Positions 43,887-56,367 of a stretch of DNA of 64,000 bases are shown piece after piece. The position numbers and the translations under genes were made by a program. The stretch's first letter is position 1; each line of letters begins with the position of its first letter. Origin of the DNA: Lactuca virosa (lineage: Eukaryota > Streptophyta > Magnoliopsida > Asterales > Asteraceae); NCBI GenBank assembly GCA_928212115.1, contig CAKMRJ010005634.1:177318791-177382790 (forward strand), written 5' to 3'. The notes under the pieces are model-generated. The model saw only the letters and a program-made list of their open reading frames with translations, was not told the origin of the DNA and did no database searches.

Positions 43887-45608
43887 TAGTTGCTAGATTC
43901 TAGAATTGGCATGGTAAAGTTATGCTCCCTGGATCACCCATATTCTTTGGTAACATGTTTATCATTGCAATAGAGCAAGTCTCATTTCGTACTACCTTAC
44001 GTAATCCTTCCAATTTCTTTCAGTTTGTTAAGAGGTCCTTGAGAAACTTAGCATATTTTGGAATTTCGGCTAAGGGATCAAGGAATGGCATGTTGATTTA
44101 AAGGGATTTTATATGATCTAAAAACATTCGGTAATCTTCGGCATTATTCTCTTATATTGCTCTACTTGGAAAGGGCAGTGGTGGGCGGTATGGCTTAACG
44201 GGTTCAACAATTTTCTTTTCAGGCTCGTTCCATGTCGTGGCATCAACACCACGTCGTGGTGACTGTTCAGTTTCCTTGGTTTGACTTTCTTCTCGAACTT
44301 CCTGCTCCACATACAGGTAGCTTCTGTCGATGGGAGTCAAATGAGTAATTATTTTCTCACTTCTTGTTGTTACAGCCTGGATGTGGGCTCCCTTCGGGTT
44401 TTGTTCGGTATTTCCTGAAAGTCCTCCCGATGATCATTCATTCATTTGCTTAGCTAGTTGCCCAAGTTGTTTTTCAATGTTCATGATTGAAGCTTGTTGA
44501 TTTCTTATGATAGTTTGTTTCTCTTTACTCGCTGCTTCAGTTTCCTCGTGCCTTTTTTCGGGTGCAGCAGCAAAACGACTAAGCATTAATTCGAAGTCTG
44601 GTTCCTTTTTGGGAGCTGGTTCCTCTCGTTGGTAAAAGCCTCTTCCTCTCTGTTCATATTTCTCTTCTTTGTCTTTCTTGTACTCAACATAAGGTAACCA
44701 CTTCTTCTCGGGCTTTCTCCAATCTGCATCAAATCAATCACCACTTGAGTAAAAAGCTTGAACCTTTCGGTTTCCATTCTCATCAAGATCATAGTCTTTC
44801 GTCAAATGTGGCCTGTTACAGTTTTCAAACCCAACTCTTATTGCATGGATTTTTTTGATCCATCTTATTCATCCTCCTATCCATGTTTTCCAACATTCCC
44901 AAAACCGCCGACATGTCTTCCGCAACAGCATTTCTCAATCCCCTTGCTACATCATTCCTCGGGATATGGTACTCTCTTGAGTGTTTAGCGAATTCCTCGA
45001 TAAGCTCCTTGATCTCGGCGGGATTCTTCTTGGTTAATGGTCCTTGAGAATCAAGGAGTTTGCTATTAGTGACATTTACCCCATCATAAAACATAGAAAC
45101 CTCTTGTTGCACATTTAGATCATTTTGGGGGCAATTCCGAAGTAGACCCTTGTAGCGCTCCCATGCTTCATATAGCGACTCTCCCATGTGTTGCTCAAAA
45201 TTAGAAATGGCCTTTTTGAGCTTGGCCACCTTCGATGGTGGGCAAAATATGTTCCAAAAACTCTTCTCGCATCCTTGCCCATGTAGTTATCGCGCCCGAT
45301 GGTATTTCCTTTAGCCAGTCCTTTGCAGCTCCCTTGAAAGTGACAGGGAGCATCCTTAACAACAACGTTTCTCGTGGAACATTTGGAATGTTAATGTAGT
45401 CAGCGATGTCGTTTACTTCATCAAGATGCCTATAGGCATCTTCATGATCCTTTCTGGTGAAAGGAATTTCCTTAAGTGCAGCTAGGATGTGCCCCTTGAG
45501 TTCAAATGTGGCAGTGCATGGTATGGTGGGTTGCACAAGGCTCGGTCCACTGTCATCACGAATCCTCTTCTTGTATGCTTCCATGGAAATTTCAGCAATG
45601 TCCGCCAT
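43887..45608 (-). pseudogene. gag: E gag and protease start
   Basis: ATG at 45608 (MADIAEISMEAYKKRIRDDS), Athila gag domain with LKEIPFTRKDHEDAYRHLDE and MLPVTFKGAAKDWLKEIPSG, then, after a frameshift near 45215, GESLYEAWERYKGLLRNCP. C-terminal linker 44820-43900 with stops. The last part (TLPCQF*NLATSH, about 43915-43887) is the protease start interrupted by D; a TAG replaces one residue there. No zinc knuckle is apparent, as usual for Athila. Confidence 0.85.
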
Positions 45609-45689
45609 GTTGTTGTCGGGTTCGCTTTCCTGATTACTTCCTTAGCATCCATTTCTTCTTTCTCGAAACGGATAAGTCGGAAATGAATA

Positions 45690-46373
45690 ACTTTTTTTGT
45701 TTCGTAACCACGCCATCAATTAATATTAAAATGATGTTTATTTTTGTAGTCTATAGTGTAAAAACATTAGTTCATACTAAAAATTCTATTTTTGAGGATC
45801 TTAGTCAGCTACAATAATTCCACATTAACCATATGAATTTTCTCTTTCGGGAACTCTAACTCGAACAATCGTATCTCTATATTACTTTTCTCTATATATT
45901 ACTATTCTTTATACATAATCATGATCTCAGCTCAGCTTGAAATATGCCACGTATGCAAGCTATACGAAATCCAAACATATTAGCTCATATACCAACATGC
46001 AGGTGATGCAATAATCTAACACCTAGTAAAACTTTGGGCTAAAGATCATATCATACACATCCACGACTTATGAACCATGTATTCACACCTTACGAGTAAC
46101 ATAAACTGCAACACGATCACTATTTGCCAAATTTATCTTGTTTTACCCCTATAACTCGTAACACACCATTTATAAATAGGAATTTCACTTCTCCAATGAT
46201 TTTCCAATAGTACACCACATTATAAAAACACAATGAGGATTCAAAACTTCATGTTATTCATATAAATGATCGAAACGCCCTTATTGTCATAATAGCTCTT
46301 TCACATACCTAACACATATAATAGATCGAAACAACTAAAATTTAACCTCTACAATACAAATCATATGGAACTG

Positions 46374-46439
<66 letters not shown>

Positions 46440-46939
46440 CATTCCCTAATGATGTCTAATAGTTAACTAACTTATTTCCACAAAGTCAAGTCAACACACA
46501 CCTCTTATACTCTCTAGTTTTAGTTTTAGGAATCTACTACTAGATGTCTAATTCACTTAAACCATGGCTCTGATACAAACTTGTAACACCCAATTTTTTA
46601 ACTCATAGTACACCAACTTTTTTCCAAATTTTATAAAAAAAATGATAGTGTGCATTTATGTTAAACAACATATACAAGTGGTGATCACCAAGGATCATAC
46701 ACGAACAAGTGATGAGATGATTATAGTCGGGTGCTACCATCCTCGTACTTCTCTACCAAGTCTACCTGGACCTGAAAGGCACACATCAATAATATATGAG
46801 CTACGACAATCTTAGTGAGTAATCTTAGAAACAAGGTATAAAATAATTACATAATTAATTATTGATACTAAAAATAATATGCACTAGATAATCCTACTAA
46901 CGTTACTAATTATTTCCTAAGGCAGTGTATCTTGTTGAA
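45690..46939 (-). mobile_element. Fragment J: gypsy leader, Met-tRNA PBS and LTR start
   Basis: GGCTCTGATACAAAC at 46567-46581 is a slightly changed Met-tRNA primer-binding site (minus strand), followed by TGTAACACCC at 46582, the inner end of an LTR that runs to about 46939, where Athila LTR sequence begins. The leader 45690-46565 is noncoding, with (TA)n at 46378-46438. It may be a separate gypsy insertion fused to Athila by deletion, or a diverged part of the same element; the first is my preference because the leader style matches element A. Confidence 0.5.
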
Positions 46940-48066
46940 GATAGTATGGCACACTAGACAGGTATCGAACACAGGGAACGGTGTTTTAGTTAATTTTTAT
47001 CTACTACTAATTAATTACTAATAAAATGGAAAAGGGTTTTTCTCTACTTTTACAATACTAGAAACTTGATTTACCAAACTAACTAACTATCAACTAATTA
47101 AGCTAACACTAAACTAAGCAAAGAACACGAAGATTAATTAACCAATACTAGAAACTTGATTTACCAAACTAAGGGTTTTTCTCTACTTTTACAATACTAG
47201 AAACTTGATTTACCAAACTAACTAACTATCAACTAATTAAGCTAACACTAAACTAAGCAAAGAACACGAAGATTAATTATCCAAGGTAATTAAGGTACTT
47301 TCGTTTAGCTTCATATTTATTTGTTATTATGGTTGATTCATGGAAGTGCAATGGATTATAGTTCAATTGGTTACTGATTCCTATAATGACCAAATCTGCG
47401 TTCACTCCTTTAATCCTTTAGCAAACAAGCTCATTAATACGGTGATCAGGCAGACAAACTAACAGGTTTACTAGTATTCAGTTCGAGTTGATTAGACTTA
47501 TAATTAATTGATCACATTTGGTTGTTTGAATCAATTCTATATATGATTTGTCGTCAATATTAGCTCCTACACTTTTTTACCCACTTTCCTACTTAACCCT
47601 AGGTTTCGTTCAAAATTCTAGTCCTACAATTTTGCTGGTCACAAGATTATAAGATTCAAATTTAACTAAGAAAGATGGTCATACAAACTTAATTAAATTC
47701 AACAATAAGTAGGGAAAAGAGTTTATCAAAATTATGTGAGGTTCTTTAATAAGCTAGATCAACAAATAACTAAGAAAAATTAAATCCAATCGATAAATCA
47801 ACTCATAATTTAGCAAATAATCCTAGGCTAAACGAAAGTCATGAGATTTAGCCCATGATTTCAGCAACTAAAGATATAAAACGAAATTCAATAGCATAGT
47901 CATGATTAAACTAAAGAGAAAATTGTAATGAGAAGTTTTATTGCCTTAATGCCTTAAATTTCCAAGCTTCAATTAGTATCTTCAATCCCAAGCCTTACTA
48001 ATGCACTTTGGTCTTTGAAATTCATCAGAAACTTCAGCCAAAAAGTCTTCCATTCGTAGAAGAATG
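46940..48066 (-). repeat. E 5' LTR (right), with a 139-bp-period internal duplication
   Basis: Matches the left fragment from GATAGTAT onwards. 47033-47144 is repeated at 47172-47283 with a 27-bp partial copy between, absent from the left LTR. It ends at about 48066, where G sequence begins. Confidence 0.75.
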
Positions 48067-48341
48067 AGTTATGTTATACTAAGTTGATGTGTTCAATTGT
48101 AGTCTGTTCTCAGTCGTTATAAATCGAAAATCGGGAAACAACACATAGACAGAGAGAATGATTATAATCCATGTCTCATGTCTATACGATATCTAGAATG
48201 GAGGAATATATGATCCCTTATCTAAATGACACGTTGCTGCTAAGATCAGAGTTCGACAACGGCTTTTGAAAGCTATGATTGCTAATCTGGTTCTGAAGTC
48301 GTACTTGCAAAATAGTTATTAGACTTATCCAAGTGGGAGAC

Positions 48342-49163
48342 TGTTAGATTGGGTGTCTAAGCCCATAACTATTTTGGTATGTACTTGAACCGATTATGAG
48401 CATGGTCCTTTTGGGTATCCTTCACTCATGCAACTTGATAGGATGACAAGAGGAAAGAGAGTAGAATTTATTATATGAATAATAAATTCGTACTCAAAAT
48501 GATTATATTAATATATTACAAGATTAATATATTACTTGGAAATCATATTATTTAATTAGTATTGATCGGAAATTAATTTGGAATTAATTTGGTGATCAAA
48601 AGAAACTGATTAAATAAAGGGGACTGATATTGCAATTATCTGATAGTTGCTAGTTGGGCTATGGATACCTAATAGAAAGGGATTGGACAAAATCTATGGA
48701 GAGTCCAAGAAGATGTCGTCCAAGAGCTTTCTCGATGGGCTCCATGGATTGCTTAAGCCCTAAGCAAGGAAATTAGGGTTTCCACCATAAAACCCTAATA
48801 GCCTCAACTATAAATAGATCCCTTAGTATATGGAAATCGGCCCTATGCTTTTTGGAGTTGCCCTAGCTGATTTCCTCCTCTCTCCTAAGTCATCTTGTTG
48901 CATTGGGTGTTTGTGATTCCATTAGAGGTGCAACATTTAAGGCACTAAGCTTTCAAAGGTCAAGGAGTTCTTGTTATTACTACATAACAAGTTGAGGTAA
49001 TCATTCTAACTTGTTTATTATGTCTATTTTGAAATAAGCATGCTCGATTAGGGTTTATTGCTTTGGTATTTAATGTTGTATGTTCAAAATTAGAAAAACC
49101 TAGATCAAAGCAATTAGGGTTGCATGAACACCATATGATTGATGTTATGCTCATAACCCAACA
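48342..49163 (+). repeat. G LTR copy a (822 bp)
   Basis: Near-identical to copy b (about eight differences seen by eye in 822 bp). Preceded by a polypurine tract and followed by GTTGTATCAGAGCC (Met-tRNA PBS-like, 49164-49177). Probable TATA: CTATAAATAG near 48809. Confidence 0.9.
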
Positions 49164-49317
49164 GTTGTATCAGAGCCTAGGTCGTTTTTCTAGTTGAATA
49201 GATGACACGTTGCTGCTAAGATCAGAGTTCGACGACGGCTTTTGAAAGCTATGATTGCTAATCTGGTTCTAAAGTCGTACTTGCAAAATAGTTATTAGAC
49301 TTATCCAAGTGGGAGAC

Positions 49318-50139
49318 TGTTAGATTGGGTGTCTAAGCCCATAACTATTTTGGTATGTACTTGAACCGATTATGAGCATGGTCCTTTTGGGTTGCCTTCA
49401 CTCATGCAACTTGAGAGGATGACAAGAGGAAAGAGAGTAGAATTTATTATATGAATAATAAATTCGTACTCAAAATGATTATATTAATATATTACAAGAT
49501 TAATATATTACTTGGAAATCATATTATTTAATTAGTATTGATCGGAAATTAATTTGGAATTAATTTGGTGATCAAAAGAAACTGATTAAATAAAGGGGAC
49601 TGATATTGCAATTATCTGATAGTTGCTAGTTGGGCTATGGATACCTAATAGAAAGGGATTGGGCAAAATCTATGGAGAGTCCAAGAAGATGTCGTCCAAG
49701 AGCTTTCTCGATGGGCTCCATGGATTGCTTAAGCCCTAAGCAAGGAAATTAGGGTTTCCACCATAAAACCCTAATAGCCTCAACTATAAATAGATCCCTT
49801 AGTATATGGAAATCGGCCCTATGCTTTCTGGAGTTGCCCTAGCTGATTTCCTCCTCTCTCCTAAGTCATCTTGTTGCATTGGGTGTTTGTGATTCCATTA
49901 GAGGTGCAACATTTAACACACTAAGCTTTCAAAGGTCAAGGAGTTCTTGTTATTACTACATAACAAGTTGAGGTAATCATTCTAACTTGTTTATTATGTC
50001 TATTTTGAAATAAGCATGCTCGATTAGGGTTTATTGCTTTGGTATTTAATGTTGTATGTTCAAAATTAGAAAAACCTAGATCAAAGCAGTTAGGGTTGCA
50101 TGAACACCATATGATTGATGTTATGCTCATAACCCAACA
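49318..50139 (+). repeat. G LTR copy b (822 bp)
   Basis: Starts 976 bp after copy a, again preceded by AAGTGGGAGAC and followed by the PBS-like GTTGTATCAGAGCC (50140-50153). It acts as the 5' LTR of the remaining internal region. Confidence 0.9.
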
Positions 50140-50204
50140 GTTGTATCAGAGCCTAGGTCGTTTTTCTAGTTGAATAGATGCAAAAGTGAACTGTCAAAGG
50201 ATCA

Positions 50205-50779
<575 letters not shown>

Positions 50780-51674
50780 GTTGGTATCAGAGCTTGGCTG
50801 TATCAGTCAATTTTGTCAAATCTGGAGCATATTTGATCTTATTTTTTGAAAGATTCCTGCGATTTTGGATAGATCTCTGAAAATTAGGGGGGTTTGTTCT
50901 TCGCGTTTTTTATAAAAACGAGTTCTTGATCGAATTTTGGAGCAAAAAGAGGTGAAAAACGCTGTTTTTCACGTAATCTGCGAAGAGTTTACAGCTGGAG
51001 TTTACGGCCGGAACCAGTTTACGGCCGGAAACAGTTTACAGTCGGCGGCGGCGGCGGCGTTTAAGGCTAGGGTTTCCCGGAGTTTACGGCAGACTGGAGT
51101 TTACGGCCGGTCCTCGGAGTTTGCGGTCCTCGGAGTTTGCGGTCCTCGCAAGTGAAGTCTTCGCAGCAGCATCAGCTTCGCAATAAAAAAAAGGAAAGGA
51201 GATCCGAAGTTGGGGGTGTCGGGGATCGAACCCGGGTCTCCTCCCAAATCGACTTAGCGACTTACCAACTCCTCTAGCATCCGTGTTGTTCCATAACTCC
51301 CGTTTTTAATTCTTAAAGACTCGCTTCTTCGGTTCCTAATTTCGCAAATTGACACTTTTTGCCCAAAAATTCAATTTCTTTTATTTTAAAATTGCATTTT
51401 CATCCAAAAAATTTAGTTTTTAAATTTTGACTTTTATTTTTGAATTTTTACTTAAAATTTTGACTTTGACTTTTAAAAGTTGTCCTTTGACTTTAAACTT
51501 TGACTTTCTCATTTAACTTTTAAATTTTCAAATTTAGCTTTTCGGTTTGACTTTTAAGTTTGACTTTTAAGTTTGACTTTTGAGTTTGACTTTTTTAAAT
51601 TTGACTTTTAAGGTTGACTTTTGAGGTTTATAGTCAAAGGGTTTGACTTTTAAGTTTGATTTTGGCTTCTAGTT
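50780..51674 (+). other. H 5' leader: PBS, palindrome half-sites, tRNA-like stretch, TTTGACTTTTAAG repeats
   Basis: After the PBS come TTTACGGCC-type half-sites (50986-51130), a (CGG)n run near 51044-51058, an antisense tRNA-like stretch (51222-51294), and about ten irregular copies of TTTGACTTTTAAG or variants between 51425 and 51660. No coding sequence except the out-of-frame translation of these repeats. The N-terminal third of a normal gag (WK..M..L region) is not found, so it was probably deleted here. Confidence 0.75.
51222..51294 (-). other. tRNA-like sequence in the H leader (box A and box B)
   Basis: Minus strand: TAGAGGAGTTGG fits the pol III box A consensus with one mismatch, and GGTTCGATCCC fits box B perfectly 32 nt later, as in a tRNA. 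The acceptor ends hardly pair and the D-arm is weak, so it is not a working tRNA. It could be a SINE-type head or a decayed tRNA copy carried by the element. Confidence 0.4.
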
Positions 51675-53551
51675 GTGCTTTTAATGGTTTTTGAGGTCTA
51701 CGAGGGAATTGAAGACATGAAAGAGAGTCGTCAGGAGATGTTAAGACAAAACTTCAACATGTTCAATTATATCCCTGGAGAAACCCTGGAAGATCAGTTG
51801 CAGCGATTTACCACACTCACTACTGAGATGAATATAGCTGGGATCTTCTTGACCAAATATGAGATAAACAAAAAGCTATTGAATTCACTTCCGAAATCGT
51901 GGGATATGAACGTAGCTGTCATCAAGAAGACAAAAGATCTCACTCATCTTAGTCTTGCTGCTGTAATTGAAGAACTTGATGCTTTGAAGTGTGGAAAAAC
52001 AATGAGTTCCGCAAACATCCCGGTCAATGAAGTTTCATGTACTCCATCTTGTGAAGATACGATTAAATTTCTTCGGGAACAAATTGATTTATTAAAAAGA
52101 GAAGTTGAGGACCTGAGATATGAGGGCTATCAACTTAGAAAAGGACAAAAACCCCTAAAGGCCTAGTTAGAAACAAAAATAAAGGACTTTAAGAGAATTC
52201 AGGAAGACTACAGTGAAAAATGTGAAAATTATGATTATATCAAGAGACAGAATGATGAGTTAATTACTGAGCTTGATACATTAAAGAGACAATTTGAAAC
52301 TGCAAATTTTGATTTTAGAAGATTTGATGTATCAAGCGAGGTAGTTGCCAACATGATTGATCATTGCATGCAGTTCAAACGAAACCAGCAGAAGGGTTTA
52401 GGATACGATAGTGTACCTCCTCCTTATAATCACACATATCAGTATCAACCCTTGTCTAAAGATGAGATTGCCAACGAACCATTCATGGTTTATGGCAAGC
52501 CATCTGGTTCTGTTTCAGGAGGATTTATTAATGTTGAAAGTTCTAACCCTTCTACTTCCCCTGCAGATCAATCCTTAGATCAGTCAAAGCACGAAATTGA
52601 AGGATATATTTCTGATAATAAAACTGAGTCTGAACCTGATGTTTCTGTTTCGAATGAAAACTCTATTGTTTCTGATGTTAAAATTAATGATACATCTTGT
52701 GATGCTTCTGCTCCGGATCATGTTGAGTTAAATTTTTTGACATATTTGATGATTTGTTTGAAAATACTGATGTTCCTGTTTCTAGCACATCTACTTCATG
52801 TGCAGGTAAAGTAGCAGAGGATGAGAACAAGGAGAAAACCATTGAACAAACCAACATCTCCTTGAGCTCTGAATCTGTTGCTTCAAACTCAGCTGCTTCT
52901 GATCAACCTGCTATTGAGAAATACAGGCCACCAATTCCAGTGAAACAGAGTGCCTGTTGTAATTGTGCTTGTGGGAAAAATAAGAGACAAGGCAAGGATA
53001 CGCCACGAGGGGCAGGAAGAAACAACTTCGCAGTGAAGAAAAAGACTTGTTTTCACTGTGGAACACCTGGTCATATATTGCCCGAAATTGTCCTAATCGT
53101 GTATACGTTCCCTACTATGCACAAGGGTGGCAGAACGCGCCAAGAGGGAGATACTCCAAAAGAAACCCCTCAAGGTCACGTTCAGACAATGGTGACTGGA
53201 ATGCGCAGAAGGCCAAGAATCCGAATCCCAAGGGCAAGAAGGGAATGTCGGCCAAGAAGCCCAATCCAACAGATGCTCCAGTGAAACAAAGACTGGTTAA
53301 GTCAAAGTCATCTCAACGGCCGACATCAAGATCAAAAGCAAGTAGTGAGCCACCCATCAGATCGAAAAAGAAATGGGTTAAACCCAACTACAAATGGGTT
53401 CCAAAGGCTCACTCTCCCAAATCTTCTAATGATTCTAATATTTCTTCATCTTCTGTTTGTGATAAACAGGATATGTCATGGGAGAGAGTAACTTGCAAAG
53501 ATGACAAAGGTCGACCCAGTTTCAAAATGGACTGGGTTCCAAAGACCAACT
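51675..53551 (+). pseudogene. gag: H gag
   Basis: UBN2-type copia gag lacking its N-terminal part: VYEGIEDMKESRQEMLRQNF, PGETLEDQLQRFTTLTTEM, NKKLLNSLPKSWDMNV (51700-51930). A coiled-coil-like stretch follows (FLREQIDLLKREVEDLRYE); a TAG at 52164-52166 interrupts it, then ELDTLKRQFET. An acidic, Ser-rich linker (52480-52930), a frameshift near 52740, a Cys cluster (ACCNCACGKNK), the zinc knuckle CFHCGTPGHI|ARNC with a one-base shift inside it near 53080, and a basic C-terminus (KKKWVKPNYKWVPK) end at 53551. Confidence 0.88.
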
Positions 53552-53817
53552 GATCCCGCTCTGTGTCGGAGCAGCTATGGAGGCATATCATCATACTTCG
53601 GTTTGTTGGTAGTGGCTGTTCCTGGCACATGATAGGGGACATCTCTCAACTGTACAATATTCATAACTTTGTTTGGGAGTATGTGTCCTTTGCAGGAAAG
53701 GAAGAAAGGAAGAGATCACAAACGGGGTTAGTGCTTAATGACATGAAGAATTTTTGGATCTGTTCTGAGATTACGCGTGCTGTTCTCAGACCTTCTGGAT
53801 GCAAATTCAATTGGTGA
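53552..53817 (+). pseudogene. H protease stub
   Basis: Frame 53563-53817 has FVGSGCSWHMIGD at about 53599-53640, the copia protease active-site motif (usual form VDSGCSRHMTGD) with Asp replaced by Gly, then IHNFVWEYVSFAG. After about 40 further codons the homology ends and a stop follows at 53815. So pol was cut off just inside the protease and the stub cannot cleave Gag. Confidence 0.78.
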
Positions 53818-55798
53818 CTTACGGTTTGAGTTTTCTTCTCTATACTCCTGAGTTTTTATTAAGCTGATTCGCTTTAAAGACTAATGTTTGTTTTAGGATA
53901 GTTTAAATTTGCGCATTTACTTTCGTTTCTCTTATGCACAAATTTAGGGGGAGAAATAAAAACAAAACAAAAAATTAGAATATTTAAAAAATATATATAT
54001 GGTGTTAATGAAATGTGCTTGAGGGAGATGTTTTGGGAAGTGATATAATCATGTGATAACAGGCAATCTGAATCTGTGTAAGGAACTGAATCTGAATTGT
54101 CTAGGCTCTGTGTTCGATGCGCTGGTAGGCACGAAAGATTTAAAATGGACTTGACTAGGCATAGATGAACTTAAGGAATCTAGAGACTTGAAAAATCTTG
54201 ACCTAGATAGATCCATTTAGCCTGACAATACGACGCTCATATAGGTTGAGCAGGGAGATATACACACTAAAATAATATGTATCTAGAACCGTGGTTTAAC
54301 TCTTCCTCGATATACGGACTTTGTCCTTAATTCTGGTATTGATGCGGCGACTGGGGAATTCCGATAAAGTCGGTTTGTAGGAAATTATTTTCTTGCTTTC
54401 TTTCTGTTAGTCATATGTTGCCTCCTCTGTGTGATTGAAATACATCCGACATGGACTGCAACATATGCAATTCTATTTCTCTGCATCTTCTATCTATGCA
54501 ATTCTTCCTGTCTGTTAGTCATATGATGTCTCCTTTGCGTCATTAAAATACATCCGACCTGGTACACAGCATATGCTCCATTCTACTTCTCAATCCCTCT
54601 AAATCTGGTTAGTCATATGTTTCACCCTCTCCGAGATTGGAAGAGATCCGACCTGGGTGTATAGCATATGCATTCTAAATCTGACTTCTCTCATAATAAT
54701 TGCCTGCTCACCTAAAGTAAGGAGTACTTTGGAAGTTCCTGATTATTGGGGTATGTCAGGAAGCGGGAACCATGTTCTAGTACATTTAAAATTGAACAAT
54801 CACTAGGTTGTCTATAGATCTCGCTGCTCAATTTAGGTGGACAACAATATCTTTGGTCGTCGTCAGCTGAATGGTCCTTAAGGAATATTATCTAGGAACT
54901 TAGGATCACATTGTCTTGTCACTTATAGTATGTCCTAATTTTGTCACAACCTCTCGTGTTTAAGTGGACCATAATACCGGCGATTGACCAGATCTATTCA
55001 TGAAGGGAGAGGTACTGATAAACGGATAAAGGCTGTCTAAAAACTTTGATCCCAAATCACTCTTAAAGTTAGATATCATTTTATTTTTGTTAAATTCGTT
55101 TATAGTTTGCTTCTAATTTAAATATTAGGGGAGAATTAAAAATTTTGAAAACCAAACAAAAATCCAAAAATAGTGTTATGTCTGTTTTATTTCTTTTTCA
55201 GAAAATATGAAAAATCCAAAAATATTGTGTGCTAAGTTTTCTTTTAGTTTTGTTTTGTCTTGAAAAGTGAATTCAGGTGAAGATGAAACTCATGGAGTTT
55301 GTGTTGAAGATTTCTGAGCCAAGGTTTCATCCGTGATCATCGAAGAATTCTCATTCGAAGGAGCAAGAAATGAAGATTATTCTTTCGACATTCAATCTTT
55401 CAACCCCAGAAGCAAGGTGAAGCTGCATTTGAAGATTATGTGACGGATTGCATTGAAGCCTCCTCAATCAATCTGCTGCTATCTTGAACCTGCTGAAGTG
55501 AACCAGAAGATTTGTTCTCTCTGATGTTCTCTCTGAAGATTCTCAAGCTGAAAGCGCTATCTTTCAAGAATCAGTACAAGATGTCTCCTCACCCAATGTG
55601 CGTTCAATGTCAAATTCTGAAGAAAAGCCCACCTACTCAAGATGAAGTCATTCATTGAAGATTCATCAAGTTCATCTTGAAGTTGTGAAGAATTTGAAGA
55701 TTAATGCTGAAGCCAAGCTCTCGATGAAGATTGACGAGAAAAGCCAGCTACTTTTTAGTGGGAGCTTGTTGGGTCAATTAAGAAAAGAAAGCTATAAA
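53818..55798 (+). other. H 3' internal region without pol; contains a three-copy ~70-bp repeat
   Basis: No reverse transcriptase, RNase H or integrase motif in any frame I read. Three imperfect copies of a unit GTTAGTCATATG...ACATCCGAC...GCATATGC lie at about 54407-54475, 54524-54580 and 54609-54673. 55260-55795 is rich in GAAGA/TGAAG purine motifs. It ends in the PPT. This is the non-autonomous filler of the element. Confidence 0.7.
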
Positions 55799-55811
55799 CC
55801 AAGGGGGAGAT

Positions 55812-56023
55812 TGTTGGGTCAAAATTATGGTTTATACTTTGCTTTTGTAGTTGATTGTGATTTTCTGTAATATTTTATGAGTTTACGGTCAGGTTTACGG
55901 CCGGGTGGGTGTTTACGGCCGTAAACAGGTTTACGGCCGTAAACCCTGTTTACGGCCCAATGGGTGTTTACGACCGAAAACCCATTTACGGCTGTAAACC
56001 CATTTATGGCCCATATTCCCCAA

Positions 56024-56098
<75 letters not shown>

Positions 56099-56362
56099 TG
56101 TTAGGTGGTTGAGGAGGAATTGATGAACAGAATAGAGGAGCTTGAGTATGTGCATTTGAAGGTGTTCTACAGAGAGAGAAAAGAGAGTGTGTATTAGTGT
56201 GTGTGAATCTTGTATCCGGATCTTCATTCATATCAATACATACAAGATTCATCATCTTCTTCTTCTCCTTCTCTTCTAAATTGATCTGACATCATCCGTT
56301 TGATTGGGATTCTGCACCATCAAACGGGTCTGATTGATACACAAGCAGATTAGGGACTTACA
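55812..56362 (+). repeat. H 3' LTR with palindromes and (TA)n
   Basis: GTTTACGGCCGTAAAC twice, at 55911-55926 and 55929-55944, plus half-sites; (TA)n 56024-56096, shorter than in the 5' LTR. It ends CTTACA at 56362, then the target duplication GATCA. Confidence 0.93.
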
Positions 56363-56367
56363 GATCA

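Larger units (their letters stand above)
21525..48066 (-). mobile_element. Element E: Athila-type Ty3/gypsy retrotransposon, split by D
   Basis: Minus strand. Gag at 45608-43890, then the protease is interrupted by element D (28888-43881) and continues at 28882 with RT, RNase H and integrase down to 25500 and an env-like remnant at 24616-23500. LTR fragments: left 21525-~21860 and right ~46940-48066, matching from GATAGTAT onwards. The protease sequence (GASVNLMP, LGRPFL) and the extra ORF after integrase are Athila hallmarks. Both LTRs are incomplete, and a fragment of another gypsy element (J) lies between gag and the right LTR. Confidence 0.85.

Noticed and set aside
43887..43950. A selenocysteine or programmed readthrough signal at the TAG in the E protease start
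   Set aside because: Other stops and frameshifts nearby show ordinary decay.
46378..46438. Promoter TATA boxes in pure (TA)n runs
   Set aside because: Simple microsatellites; a TATA call here would be meaningless without transcript data.
48960..50130. Identical 64-codon minus frames at 48960-49154 and 49936-50130, similar at 61714-61908
   Set aside because: They are the same stretch of the three G LTR copies; identity reflects LTR duplication, and no codon-level constraint is evident.
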